Shown: in pieces, positions 34,598-43,655 of the stretch
How the letters are laid out: each line of letters opens with the position of its first letter
Position numbering within the stretch: the stretch's first letter is position 1
From: Photobacterium gaetbulicola Gung47
GTDB lineage: Bacteria; Pseudomonadota; Gammaproteobacteria; Enterobacterales; Vibrionaceae
DNA: 64,000 nt
Assembly (NCBI GenBank): GCA_000940995.1
Contig: CP005974.1
Location: 1,612,001 to 1,676,000, forward strand
Direction of reading: 5' to 3'
Program-made: the position numbers and the translations under genes
Notes under the pieces: generated by a model
Told to the model about the DNA's origin: nothing
The model's database searches: none
The model's input: only the letters and a program-made list of their open reading frames with translations

Positions 34598-35953
34598 TCA
34601 GTCCTGTAACCGGTAAGGTGAGAAAATCTTCCCAACATCGACCTTGGCTTGGAGCCTCGCGGCAAGCAGGTACAATCCCCCTAGCTTGCGGTGGAAGAAA
34701 ATCGCATCGGCAGGTGGGGTATGCCAATAATTCTCCTTCATGCTCAGCGCCGTGCCGGCATCACGAATTCGACGCGCCAAGTCGGTTTGGCCGAAATCAA
34801 ATTCGCCCACGGTCATGATCGGCTCACAGGCTTCCAGGCATAGCGCGATCACCGCCTCTTGCTGTGAGGCCGTGATCGGTTGACTGAAAAAGCCAATCTG
34901 GCGCAGGGCTGAATTCATCGCTGGTTTATCATGATGCAGCGCTGCGCTGAGTAGTCGTCGGTAGCCTTCTGATACTCTGGACGGGTAAGCACGAGTTGCG
35001 CCGAAATCAAGTAACACCAACTGTTGATATTGCTCGTTGTAGAGGAAGTTGGCGAAGTTCGGATCGGTCTGTACTAGCCTGAACTCAAACATTTCTTTGA
35101 ACAGCAGTTCGAAGGCGAGCACCATAACATGGTTTCGAACATGCTGCGGCTGGTTGATCAGCGACTCAATCTGCAGGCCATCAACATAGTTCATCGCAAG
35201 GATGTTTTCTGTGGTTAGCTCGTCGAAGACACCTGGTATAACATATCTCGTATCATGGGCCAGCAATTGACGGTATTGCTTGAGCAGCTTAGCCTCGAGC
35301 TGATAGTCTGCTTCTGCGTGGAGCTGCTGCTTGGCTTGTTCCAGCAAATCCTGATAATCAACGCCCTTGGGCAGTAGCCCTGATACACGCAATAGGGTAG
35401 CGACGTTATCGACATCGCTGTCGATACTTTGCTTGATCCCCGGGTATTGGATTTTCAGTGCAATCTTGTCACCTTGCCAGTTGGTGGCGGCATGTACCTG
35501 GCCGATGGATGCGGCAGCGACAGGGTAGAAGGAAAAGGTCTGAAATTGGTCTTGCCAGTCGATATCCCACTCTTGCTGCAGCATCGCATTGAGTTGGCTG
35601 ATGGGCATCGCCTTGGCTTCTGCCCGCAGCCGTGCCAGTAGCTCTGCCAGTTCAGGCGGAAGTAGATCTCCGGCATCCATTGACAGCAATTGTCCAACTT
35701 TCATTGCAGCCCCGCGCAGCAGGGACAATTGGTCGGCAACGCGCCTGGCATTGTTGGGGGTGAGTAATAACTCACTAGCTTTGGGACGGTTGCCCTGGGC
35801 GAGCTGCCTGACTCCCTCGGTGACCATGCTGCCTGCTACGCGTGTCGCCAAAGAACCTAATTGTCCCAGACGCGACAGGCGGCTTTTCGGGACTTTGGCA
35901 TATTCTCTGGCTGTCCCTGACTTTTCCTTGCTGATAATCTTCTCCGGTTTCAT
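34598..35953 (-). CDS. ABC1/UbiB-family atypical kinase
   Basis: A 451-residue protein of the ABC1 (AarF/UbiB/ADCK) family, atypical kinase-like ATPases often linked to isoprenoid-quinone or lipid metabolism. The family-specific KxGQ helix reads MKVGQLLSMD (about residues 85-94); the Ala-rich loop is AAASIGQVHAATNW, the lysine is in KIALKIQYPG, and the catalytic loop and metal site are QTDPNFANFLY and LLDFGATR. It lacks the C-terminal membrane helices of UbiB and is shorter, so it is a paralogue rather than UbiB itself. Single gene. Confidence 0.88.
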   Translation of the reverse strand: MKPEKIISKEKSGTAREYAKVPKSRLSRLGQLGSLATRVAGSMVTEGVRQLAQGNRPKASELLLTPNNARRVADQLSLLRGAAMKVGQLLSMDAGDLLPPELAELLARLRAEAKAMPISQLNAMLQQEWDIDWQDQFQTFSFYPVAAASIGQVHAATNWQGDKIALKIQYPGIKQSIDSDVDNVATLLRVSGLLPKGVDYQDLLEQAKQQLHAEADYQLEAKLLKQYRQLLAHDTRYVIPGVFDELTTENILAMNYVDGLQIESLINQPQHVRNHVMVLAFELLFKEMFEFRLVQTDPNFANFLYNEQYQQLVLLDFGATRAYPSRVSEGYRRLLSAALHHDKPAMNSALRQIGFFSQPITASQQEAVIALCLEACEPIMTVGEFDFGQTDLARRIRDAGTALSMKENYWHTPPADAIFFHRKLGGLYLLAARLQAKVDVGKIFSPYRLQD

Positions 35954-36076
35954 GTCGATTTACCCGTCGCTTTAATTATACAGGTACGTGATGCCAAAGC
36001 AGTTGGTTCATATCGGCAGGGGCTGACAAGCAATGCCGATTAAAAACTTGATTGCGAAAGAAAAGGGACATAACGA

Positions 36077-36099
36077 AAAGGCCAGCAGTGCTGGCCTTT
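36077..36099 (-). terminator. ECF transporter operon terminator
   Basis: Ten-base stem aaaggccagc / gctggccttt with a three-base loop, about 30 bases beyond the stop of the last ECF gene, followed on the minus strand by tcgttatg and a later T-rich run. Confidence 0.7.
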
Positions 36100-36129
36100 G
36101 ATATTGATGGATGTGTGTTTGGCGTTAGG

Positions 36130-36969
36130 TTAAAACGGATACCAAAAGAGCTGTTCGGCGTGGTAGCGGTTGGCAAAGCCCAGAGCCAAGATCACGGCGA
36201 TAGTCAACAAGACGGCGAAATCCGCCTTGGTCATCGGCTTCAAGCTATACCAGCTGCGACGTTTGTGCTGGCCAAATCCACGTAAGGTCATCGCATTGGA
36301 AATCACGTCAGCACGGTCAAGGCTGGAGAAAATCAATGGGCCTAGAATTTTTGCCACATTTCTGATGCGGGTAAAGACCGGTGCATTTTTCGAGATATCC
36401 ACCCCACGTGCCTGCTGGGCATGCATGATGTTGATGAAGTCCTTGGTCACTTCCGGTAGATAGCGCAATGTCAGGCTTACCGCATAGGCAATACGGTACG
36501 GGACGCCTAGCTTATTCAGGCTAGCCGAAAATTCCGTCGGGTGAGTGGTAAATACGAATACCAGAGCTACCGGGAACATGCTGAAGTACTTCAGGGTAAC
36601 GGTTACCAGATAAAACAGGGTTTCCTGGGTTAGGGAGTAGTTACCCGGTAGCGGGATAACAACGGTTTGGCTGCCCATATACTCAGTTCCCTGCTGCGGT
36701 GCAATCAGGAACATAAAGAGTGCATTAAGGAGCAGTACGGTGACCGTACCTGTCATCAGGGTTTTGTAATTGGCAAAAGGTACACGCGAAAGACGAAGCA
36801 GAGCAAAGCCAACCAAAATCATGGCCACAATGATACGGACATCGAACGTCATCAGCACCATGGTGACCCAGGCCATAAACAAAATGAACTTGGTGATCCC
36901 GTTTAGCGCATGGAGAGGCGAGCCGGTATTGATGTAGCTAATACCGAATTTTATCTTATTGGTTTTCAT
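36130..36969 (-). CDS. ecfT: ECF transporter transmembrane component (EcfT)
   Basis: A 279-residue membrane protein that couples the ATPase to the substrate-binding component in energy-coupling factor importers. Several membrane helices occupy the N-terminal half and the C-terminal end; between them lie the two coupling motifs of the family, AQQARGVD (about residues 186-193) and TLRGFG (about 231-236), which contact the ATPases. The start overlaps the fused ATPase gene by one base (TAATG). Last gene of the S-A-T operon. Confidence 0.9.
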   Translation of the reverse strand: MKTNKIKFGISYINTGSPLHALNGITKFILFMAWVTMVLMTFDVRIIVAMILVGFALLRLSRVPFANYKTLMTGTVTVLLLNALFMFLIAPQQGTEYMGSQTVVIPLPGNYSLTQETLFYLVTVTLKYFSMFPVALVFVFTTHPTEFSASLNKLGVPYRIAYAVSLTLRYLPEVTKDFINIMHAQQARGVDISKNAPVFTRIRNVAKILGPLIFSSLDRADVISNAMTLRGFGQHKRRSWYSLKPMTKADFAVLLTIAVILALGFANRYHAEQLFWYPF

Positions 36970-38663
36970 TAAAGTGAGCCTGCCTCATGGTTAATGAAGC
37001 AACGAATAAAGTGATCAATGCGCTCGATACCCAAGCTATCGGCAAGTGTATACAAACTGGTTACTGTCAGGTTGGCTTTTTCCAGCAAGGCCGGTTGGCT
37101 GAACACCTCGTTGACGGCAGAATCGGCCAGCAACTTGCTGTCAGCGATGACGATCGCACGCTGGGTGTATTCAAGCACCAAATGCATATCGTGGGAAATG
37201 ATCAAGATGGTGATCCCCAGCTTTTGGTTGAGCTCCTTGATAAAGCCCATCATCGCCGTGTAGTGGTGGTAATCTTGACCCGCGGTTGGCTCGTCAAGGA
37301 TCAGCAGCTTAGGCTCCAGTACCAAGATAGTTGCGATGGTGACCCGTTTTTTCTGGCCGTAGCTCAGGGCATCGATAGGCCAGTGGCGGTAGCGATCCAG
37401 CCCGCACAGCTTCAAGGTCTCCAGCACCTTGGCTTCGACGTCGCTTTCTGGCACCCCGCGGTTGCGCAGGCCGGAAGCGACTTCGTCGAAAATCATATGG
37501 TGGGAAATCATGTGGTTTGGGTTCTGCAGCACAATACCAATGTCTTGGCTTCGCTCGAAAATGGAACGCGCGGCTAGGTCATGCCCTTCAAAGCAAATGC
37601 TCCCACTGTCCGGCTCCAGTACGCCCATGATCAAACGGGTGATGGTCGACTTGCCTGAACCGTTCTTGCCGAGGATCGAGACAAACTCGCCTTGGTTGAC
37701 GGTAAAGCTGACACCGTCGAGGGTCTGGCGCTGGCCATCGTAGGAATAGCCGAGGTTGTTCACCTCCAGCAGCGGGGTTGTGCCAGTTGCTGCTGTGACC
37801 ACGTCACCTTGCTGGAACCAGTTGAGTACCTGGGGTTTGAAACGGTCGATATCGATTGTCGACAGGTAGGCGGGCCTATCCGCTTGGTCGATGTCACAGC
37901 CGGCTGCTTTCAATGCGGAAAGATACAGGGGCTCGCGGATCCCGTGCTGGGTTAGCAGTGGGCTTGCCAGCAATTCGTCGGGTGTCATGTTGGCAACAAT
38001 TTCACCGCGCTCCATCAGGATAATACGGTCGGCATGGCAGTGCAGCACATCTTCAAGTCGGTGCTCGATAATAACCACAGTTTTGCCGGTCTCGCGGTGC
38101 AGGCGATCGATAATTTCGATGGTTGACTTGCCCGTTTTCGGATCCAAGCTCGCGAGCGGTTCGTCGAACAGAAGAATGTCGACATCGTCAACCATCACCC
38201 CTGCCAGCGATACGCGCTGCTTCTGGCCGCCACTGAGGTCGAAAGGTGACATATGCAGCATATCATCCAGCTCCATCATTGCCGCTGTTTCTTCAACCAC
38301 TTGGCGCATTGGACCTGGTGCAATCATCTGGTTTTCCAGGGCAAAGGCGATGTCTTCGCCGATGCTCAAGCCGACAAATTGGCCATCGGTGTCTTGCAGG
38401 ACCGTTCCCACCAGGCTGGTGCACTGGTGAAGATCCATCTGCTGGGTTTCTTTACCGTTGATCTCAAGGCTGCCGGTGATGTCGCCTTTGACCGAGAAAG
38501 GGATCAAGCCATTCAAGCATTGGCCCAACGTAGACTTGCCGCTACCGCTTGGGCCGACAATAACAACCTTTTCGCCTTTATTTATGGTTAGGTTGATGTT
38601 CTTCAGGGTGGGCTTTTGCAGCGCCCAGTATTTGAATGAGAAGTCAGTAAACTGAATAGACAT
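36969..38663 (-). CDS. ECF transporter ATPase, fused EcfA1-EcfA2
   Basis: A 564-residue protein made of two complete ABC ATPase domains. Domain 1 has Walker A GPSGSGKST (about residues 37-45), the signature SGGQKQRV and Walker B DILLFDEP; domain 2 has Walker A GKNGSGKST (about 333-341), a signature region LSYGQKKRV and Walker B LLILDEP. Most ECF systems use two separate ATPases; here they are one chain. Four bases separate its start from the ecfS stop region, and it overlaps ecfT by one base. It powers uptake of the ligand bound by the S component. Confidence 0.92.
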   Translation of the reverse strand: MSIQFTDFSFKYWALQKPTLKNINLTINKGEKVVIVGPSGSGKSTLGQCLNGLIPFSVKGDITGSLEINGKETQQMDLHQCTSLVGTVLQDTDGQFVGLSIGEDIAFALENQMIAPGPMRQVVEETAAMMELDDMLHMSPFDLSGGQKQRVSLAGVMVDDVDILLFDEPLASLDPKTGKSTIEIIDRLHRETGKTVVIIEHRLEDVLHCHADRIILMERGEIVANMTPDELLASPLLTQHGIREPLYLSALKAAGCDIDQADRPAYLSTIDIDRFKPQVLNWFQQGDVVTAATGTTPLLEVNNLGYSYDGQRQTLDGVSFTVNQGEFVSILGKNGSGKSTITRLIMGVLEPDSGSICFEGHDLAARSIFERSQDIGIVLQNPNHMISHHMIFDEVASGLRNRGVPESDVEAKVLETLKLCGLDRYRHWPIDALSYGQKKRVTIATILVLEPKLLILDEPTAGQDYHHYTAMMGFIKELNQKLGITILIISHDMHLVLEYTQRAIVIADSKLLADSAVNEVFSQPALLEKANLTVTSLYTLADSLGIERIDHFIRCFINHEAGSL

Positions 38664-38666
38664 GAC

Positions 38667-39218
38667 TTATTCTGCCTCGATCAGGTTGTAGCTTTGTTGC
38701 TTGCGCTTGGCGACAGCAGTCAGGATGAAGTGGCCGACAATGGCGATCAGTACCGTGTTGCCGACAGCAATGATCGTTAGCTGTGCCAGCACCTTAGTAA
38801 ACGGTTCGGCGTACAGTACGGCGTCAAGGAAGGCTGAGCAGCCATAGCCCACGACATTGCCTATGAAAGCCAGGAGCACGAACAGGCAGAAGTCAAATTT
38901 GGAGAATAGCCCTTTTTCAATTCTCTGCTTGGTGATTTTGGGATACAGGCCAATGACCAGGCCGACGATCCCTGAGCCGAGTACCCAAGTTACCCACACG
39001 CCCCAGCCAGCGAAAAGGTCGGTGACCCAGTGGCCGATGAAGCCGACAAGAAAGCCTACGAGAGGGCCGAATAGTACACCGAACAAGGCAAGCACTGCCA
39101 TTGCAGGTTTGAGAGTGGTATTTGCAAAGACAGGAATACCAAACATAGGTAGACCACCAATACCATATAAGGCTGCACCGATTGCGATGAGCACAACTGT
39201 CTTGGCAGAGAGATTCAT
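38667..39218 (-). CDS. ECF transporter substrate-binding component (UPF0397 family)
   Basis: A 183-residue membrane protein with about five or six helices, the S component of the importer. The N-terminus MNLSAKTVVLIAIGAALYGI followed by GIPVFANTTLKPAMA is the UPF0397/ECF-type pattern; database labels often say riboflavin, but the ligand of this family is not fixed. ATG 39218 is preferred (aaagg upstream) over a longer reading to 39302. The tandem MetJ-like boxes about 200 bases upstream suggest a methionine-related ligand. It leads the operon with the fused ATPase and EcfT. Confidence 0.85.
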   Translation of the reverse strand: MNLSAKTVVLIAIGAALYGIGGLPMFGIPVFANTTLKPAMAVLALFGVLFGPLVGFLVGFIGHWVTDLFAGWGVWVTWVLGSGIVGLVIGLYPKITKQRIEKGLFSKFDFCLFVLLAFIGNVVGYGCSAFLDAVLYAEPFTKVLAQLTIIAVGNTVLIAIVGHFILTAVAKRKQQSYNLIEAE

Positions 39219-39294
39219 GACATAACCTTTTAAAGCTCTTGGGTATTTGCTTGTACATTGCCGGCCAAAAGGCTGCTTGCGAAGTCCAAAACAA

Positions 39295-39313
39295 ACCCGC
39301 ATCGATGGCGGGT
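39295..39313 (-). terminator. Terminator-like hairpin in the ECF operon leader (possible attenuator)
   Basis: On the minus strand a six-base stem ACCCGC / GCGGGT with loop CATCGAT is followed at once by TTGTTTTGG, about 75 bases before the ecfS start codon and after the proposed transcription start. Two other hairpins precede it (39350-39367, stem ttatgcc / ggcataa; and around 39318-39343). This layout suggests control by premature termination. Confidence 0.5.
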
Positions 39314-39376
39314 AAGGGGTTGCAAATATCCATATTTAAGCAAGAGCAGTTATGCCGGCAGGCATAAGGACGCGAC

Positions 39377-39405
39377 ATCATACATGAACATCAAACAGAA
39401 GGGAA
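39377..39405 (-). promoter_or_regulatory. Candidate promoter of the ECF operon
   Basis: On the minus strand, TATGAT (39382-39377) is preceded after 17 bases by TTCCCT (39405-39400). The -10 is good and the -35 poor, as often seen in regulated promoters. The MetJ-like boxes lie directly upstream. Confidence 0.4.
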
Positions 39406-39409
39406 ACCT

Positions 39410-39425
39410 CTACATCTAGACGTCT
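39410..39425 (-). promoter_or_regulatory. Tandem MetJ-type boxes (candidate methionine repressor operator)
   Basis: On the minus strand AGACGTCT, the exact MetJ consensus box, is followed directly by AGATGTAG (5 of 8). A third, weaker unit AGGTTTCC (4 of 8) follows and overlaps the -35 box. MetJ binds two or more adjacent 8-base boxes, so the arrangement is right. Confidence 0.6.
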
Positions 39426-40112
39426 AACTCTTAGCCAAAATGGCCGGTCCTGCTGCCGGGGTGAACATTGTGTGGGGAGATTACGTACCAAAAGTCATAC
39501 TGTTAGCAGCAAAGCGGCTATATCCATCAAAGCCAAGACTAATGGACACGTGACGTTTGTTAATCGCTATTGATGGGTAATACTTTAATCATGGAAGGAG
39601 GCCATTTGGCTGGCAAGCAAAGCGAAGGCTTGGTTTGAGCGGAGGCTATCATTGTGCAGAATGTGGTGCGAGATGTTTTTGCCAAATGAAAATTGTAGCT
39701 TGCCGAAAAAAAAGGAAATTTCACTAACTAGCTGCTTTTTTTAGACTTTGATGAATAAAGCGGAAGCAGACACCACTAATGGGTAATTGATTTAACATAT
39801 TGATTGCCTCAACAATATTACAGATTAGAGCTATCTTTTTGAGATAAATCTAACTAATTGGATAACTTGAATATTTCACTTTATTTTTTTCGAAATATAG
39901 TAAATACTGCTGTCCAAGCTATTTTATTTTGAAGCTTGTAAAAATTGACAAATCATTGTTTTGTCAAGCCTTAACTTACTACGAAAACATGCGCTGTTAC
40001 ACAGAAACTGCATGAGATTTGGTGGGAAGTTAAGGTAGAATTGGATAATATCAGTAACAGCTATCCCGCCAATTCGGCTGGGTGCAGAGCCAAATCATAT
40101 TGGAGATACAGC

Positions 40113-40757
40113 TTGATTAATGTATTCCTTGTAGATGATCACGAACTGGTTCGCACAGGGATCCGACGTCTGCTTGAAGATGTCCGTGGTATAAAAGTGG
40201 TAGGGGAAGCCGACAGTGGTGAAGAAGCCGTAAAATGGTGCCGTAATTCTCATGCGGACATCATTCTTATGGACATGAATATGCCTGGTATCGGTGGCCT
40301 TGAAGCGACACGTAAAATTTTGCGCTTTAGTCCTGATGTCAAAATTATCGTTTTGACCATCCATACAGAAAACCCGTTTCCGACTAAGGTGATGCAGGCA
40401 GGCGCAGCAGGCTACCTGACTAAAGGTGCCGGCCCTGACGAAATGATCAATGCCATTCGCATGGTCAATAGTGGACAGCGTTATATTTCACCTGAAATTG
40501 CGCAGCAGATGGCATTGAGCCAGTTTGCACCAGATTCGGAAAACCCTTTCAAAGATCTCTCTGAACGTGAGCTACAGATCATGATGATGATCACCAAAGG
40601 GCAGAAAGTGACCGATATTTCAGAGCAACTGAATCTGAGCCCGAAAACCGTGAACAGCTATCGTTATCGTTTATTCAATAAACTGGATATTAACGGTGAT
40701 GTAGAGCTTACCCACCTTGCTATCCGCCATGGAATGTTAGACACAGAGACGTTGTAG
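40113..40757 (+). CDS. uvrY: BarA-responsive response regulator UvrY (VarA/GacA)
   Basis: A 214-residue two-component regulator that in Vibrio and E. coli turns on the CsrB-type small RNAs. The receiver domain starts INVFLVDDHELVRTGIRR with the phospho-accepting aspartate in IILMDMNMPGIGG (about residue 54) and the conserved lysine in GYLTKGAGPDE; a LuxR-type helix-turn-helix (LSERELQIMMMITKGQKVTD) ends the protein. The start is TTG at 40113, with ggag at good distance, matching MINV in homologues. An upstream ATT/ATG reading is not supported. The stop overlaps uvrC by one base. Confidence 0.95.
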   Translation: MINVFLVDDHELVRTGIRRLLEDVRGIKVVGEADSGEEAVKWCRNSHADIILMDMNMPGIGGLEATRKILRFSPDVKIIVLTIHTENPFPTKVMQAGAAGYLTKGAGPDEMINAIRMVNSGQRYISPEIAQQMALSQFAPDSENPFKDLSERELQIMMMITKGQKVTDISEQLNLSPKTVNSYRYRLFNKLDINGDVELTHLAIRHGMLDTETL

Positions 40758-42589
40758 TGTCGGAACGGTTTGACGCAAAAAGTTTTCTAAAAACTGTGAC
40801 TCATCAGCCAGGTGTATACCGAATGTATGATCTGGCTGATGAGGTTATCTATGTCGGTAAGGCCAAAGATCTTAAAAAGCGTCTTTCTAGCTACTTCCGG
40901 GTGAATGTGGCGGGGGAGAAGACCCGTGCCTTGGTTAAAAATATTGTCAAGGTTGATGTCACCGTTACGCATACCGAAACGGAAGCTCTGATCCTTGAGC
41001 ACAACTACATCAAGCTTTACCTGCCGAAATACAATGTCCTGCTCCGGGACGACAAGTCTTACCCTTACATTTTCCTCAGTGCCTCTGCTCACCCCCGTCT
41101 GTCGATGCATCGCGGTGCCAAGAAGCGCAAAGGCGAGTATTTCGGGCCCTACCCGGACGGTGGTGCCGTGAGGGAAAGCTTGCATCTGTTGCAGAAAATT
41201 TTTCCCATTCGCCAGTGTGAAGATTCAGTCTACGCTAACCGCAGCCGCCCATGCCTGATGTATCAGATTGGTCGATGCCTTGGGCCCTGCGTTAAAGGGC
41301 TGGTGAGTGACGAAGACTACGAAGAGCAGGTCAACTATGTCCGGCTGTTCTTGAAAGGCAAAGACCGCCAGGTGATCACGTCGATGGTCGAAAAAATGGA
41401 GCTGGCGAGCCAGCAGTTGGCCTTTGAGAAGGCGGCGACCTACCGTGATCAGATCCAGGCGCTAAGGCGCGTACAGGAACAGCAGTTTGTCAGCCACGAT
41501 AGTGATGATGATCTGGACGTGATCGGCATCGCCTACGAAAATGGCATGGCCTGTATCCATGCGCTCTATATCCGCCAAGGCAAGATTTTGGGCAGCCGCA
41601 GTTATTTCCCTAAGATGCCACTCGATGCCGAGATAACAGAAGTGCTGTCCAGTTTTGTTACCCAGTTTTACCTCAATCAGGCCGAGGGCCGGGTGATCCC
41701 GAGTGAGATCCTGCTGGGGGAGGCGCTTGGTGATGAGCAGGCAGTGATTGCGCAGACGTTGACGGAGCTTGCAGGGCGTAAAATCGTCATCAAATCCCAT
41801 ACTCGTGGCAATAAAGCCAAGTTCCAGCGTTTGGCGCAAACAAACGCCAGAACGGCGCTTACGAGTAAACTTAGCCATCGGATGACCGTCCACCAGCGCT
41901 TTACTGCCCTGCGTGAAGCACTGAAGCTCAATCGGCTTGAGCGAATGGAGTGTTTTGATATCAGTCACACCATGGGAGAGAAGACAGTTGCCTCTTGTGT
42001 GGTGTTCAATCAGGATGGACCGCTTAAGCAGGAGTATCGTCGCTATAACATCACCGGCATTACCGGCGGTGATGACTATGCTGCGATGGCACAAGCTTTA
42101 GCGCGTCGATATGGTTCACAAGTCGATCCGGATAGAATTCCTGATATTATTTTTATCGATGGGGGTAGAGGTCAGCTGTCAAGAGCGTATGATGTAGTTA
42201 ATCCGTTGATGACAGAGTGGCCAAAGCGGTCGCTTTTGGTTGGGGTAGCGAAAGGGACGACCCGAAAGCCAGGGCTGGAAACGTTGTTGCTTACCACTGG
42301 CGAAGAGTTTTCAATGCCGGCAGATTCCCCAGCGTTGCATTTAATTCAACATATCAGGGATGAAAGTCACAATCATGCAATCAGCGGTCACCGTGCCCAG
42401 CGTGCAAAAGTAAGAAAACGTAGTGCTTTGGAAGACATTGAGGGTATCGGCCCCAAACGTCGCCAAGCATTGCTCAAATATATGGGTGGCCTACAGGAAC
42501 TGAAAAAAGCTAGCAGAGAAGAAATCGCCAAGGTGCCGGGCATCAGTCGTGCGATGGCAGAAAAAATTTATGACGCGCTGAATCATTAG
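40757..42589 (+). CDS. uvrC: Excinuclease ABC subunit C
   Basis: Nucleotide-excision repair nuclease, 610 residues, making both incisions around damage recognised by UvrA/UvrB. The GIY-YIG domain is at the N-terminus (PGVYRMYDLADEVIYVGKAK, about residues 14-33), followed by the four-cysteine-like insert around CEDSVYANRSRPCLMYQIGR, the UVR region, the RNase H-like domain (IDGGRGQLSRA) and two helix-hairpin-helix units (IEGIGPKRRQALL, VPGISRAMAEKIY). It starts with GTG at 40757, sharing one base with the uvrY stop codon. Confidence 0.97.
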   Translation: MSERFDAKSFLKTVTHQPGVYRMYDLADEVIYVGKAKDLKKRLSSYFRVNVAGEKTRALVKNIVKVDVTVTHTETEALILEHNYIKLYLPKYNVLLRDDKSYPYIFLSASAHPRLSMHRGAKKRKGEYFGPYPDGGAVRESLHLLQKIFPIRQCEDSVYANRSRPCLMYQIGRCLGPCVKGLVSDEDYEEQVNYVRLFLKGKDRQVITSMVEKMELASQQLAFEKAATYRDQIQALRRVQEQQFVSHDSDDDLDVIGIAYENGMACIHALYIRQGKILGSRSYFPKMPLDAEITEVLSSFVTQFYLNQAEGRVIPSEILLGEALGDEQAVIAQTLTELAGRKIVIKSHTRGNKAKFQRLAQTNARTALTSKLSHRMTVHQRFTALREALKLNRLERMECFDISHTMGEKTVASCVVFNQDGPLKQEYRRYNITGITGGDDYAAMAQALARRYGSQVDPDRIPDIIFIDGGRGQLSRAYDVVNPLMTEWPKRSLLVGVAKGTTRKPGLETLLLTTGEEFSMPADSPALHLIQHIRDESHNHAISGHRAQRAKVRKRSALEDIEGIGPKRRQALLKYMGGLQELKKASREEIAKVPGISRAMAEKIYDALNH

Positions 42590-42627
42590 GTTCGTGCGGT
42601 ACATCTACACAATAAGAACGAAGAACT

Positions 42628-43185
42628 ATGCGTTTAACAATCCCGAACATTCTAAGTTTTATACGGCTCATTTTGATTCCATTTTTCGTGATCACCTTTT
42701 ATCTGCCGTATAACTGGTCCCCTTTTGCGACAGCGTTGATTTTCTTGATTGCCGGCGTCACAGACTGGTTTGATGGCTACTTGGCCCGTAAACTAAACCA
42801 GACTACACGTTTTGGTGCTTTTATCGATCCGGTTGCCGATAAGGTGATGGTCGCTGCGGCGATGGTCTTGGTCGTTGAGCACTACAATTCGGTGTGGGTA
42901 ACCATACCGGCAATTACGATGATTGGACGCGAGATCATTATTTCTGCCTTGCGGGAGTGGATGGCCGAATTAGGCAAGCGCTCGAGTGTTGCGGTGTCCT
43001 GGGTCGGTAAGGTCAAAACCGCTTCTCAGATGGTTGCGCTAATCGTCCTACTGTGGCATCCGAACGAGTGGCTAGTTTGGATTGGTTACATCGCTTTGTA
43101 CGTTGCGATGATCTTGACTTACTGGTCGATGTACATTTACCTCAAGGCCGCCAAGCATGACTTACTGAACTCGGAAGACCTGTGA
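42628..43185 (+). CDS. pgsA: CDP-diacylglycerol-glycerol-3-phosphate 3-phosphatidyltransferase
   Basis: Inner-membrane enzyme, 185 residues, making phosphatidylglycerol phosphate, the first step to phosphatidylglycerol and cardiolipin. The CDP-alcohol transferase signature is complete: DGYLARKLNQTTRFGAFIDP then VADK (about residues 48-70), with the conserved aspartates. Several membrane helices follow. It lies 38 bases after uvrC, as in many gamma-proteobacteria, and the tRNA cluster follows, an arrangement also found in E. coli. Confidence 0.96.
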   Translation: MRLTIPNILSFIRLILIPFFVITFYLPYNWSPFATALIFLIAGVTDWFDGYLARKLNQTTRFGAFIDPVADKVMVAAAMVLVVEHYNSVWVTIPAITMIGREIIISALREWMAELGKRSSVAVSWVGKVKTASQMVALIVLLWHPNEWLVWIGYIALYVAMILTYWSMYIYLKAAKHDLLNSEDL

Positions 43186-43202
43186 AGTCCCTGTACTGTT
43201 GG

Positions 43203-43229
43203 AAAAGCGGCTTAATAGCCGCTTTTTTT
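43203..43229 (+). terminator. pgsA operon terminator
   Basis: Stem aaaagcggct / agccgctttt with loop taat, followed by a run of T, about 18 bases after the pgsA stop. Confidence 0.92.
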
Positions 43230-43578
43230 ATGGCTGAAACACGAACTGCTGGAAGAGTTTCATAAATCAGTTCGTAAAGGTGATTTTTAAGGCATTTCTC
43301 AAATTCAGTACTGTTAACTTTTATTTTTGTAGTCATATTGATGTTAGTGTGATGGAAATCTGATATTTTAAAGTTGTCTTTTTGCCTTAAAATTGAGCAT
43401 CATACGATAATGTAAGAGTTAAAAATCTATAAAACAGGGGTTATTGACTGCAAATTCGCCACTTGACCAAAAATGATGAATTTTACTGTTGACTCAGGCG
43501 CGGTATTGCGTAGAATGCACCACATACCGCAACGGAACACATCTGGTGCGGTTAGTTAATCAAATATGATTACCGAAT
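43230..43578. other. Intergenic region before the tRNA cluster
   Basis: About 350 AT-rich bases holding the tRNA promoter near its right end. I see no gene in it. Confidence 0.5.
43489..43516 (+). promoter_or_regulatory. Promoter of the tRNA cluster
   Basis: TTGACT at 43489-43494, 16 bases, then TAGAAT at 43511-43516. A GC-rich stretch follows the -10, resembling a stringent-control discriminator. The first tRNA starts about 60 bases downstream. Confidence 0.75.
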
Positions 43579-43652
43579 GGCGCGTTGGCAGAGTGGCTAT
43601 GCAGCGGATTGCAAATCCGTGGACCTCGGTTCGACTCCGGGACGCGCCTCCA
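43579..43652 (+). tRNA. tRNA-Cys (GCA)
   Basis: Full cloverleaf, 74 bases with encoded CCA. The acceptor stem pairs GGCGCGT with ACGCGCC; the anticodon GCA is at 43611-43613 in the loop ttgcaaa. The T-arm ggttcgactcc is normal. First of three tandem tRNAs. Confidence 0.96.
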
Positions 43653-43655
43653 TTT

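Larger units (their letters stand above)
39219..40112. other. Intergenic region between the ECF operon and uvrY
   Basis: About 890 bases. The left 210 bases hold the structured leader, promoter and MetJ-like boxes of the ECF operon (minus strand). The rest, up to uvrY, is AT-rich with many T- and A-runs near 39700-40000 and no gene that I can support. Confidence 0.5.
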
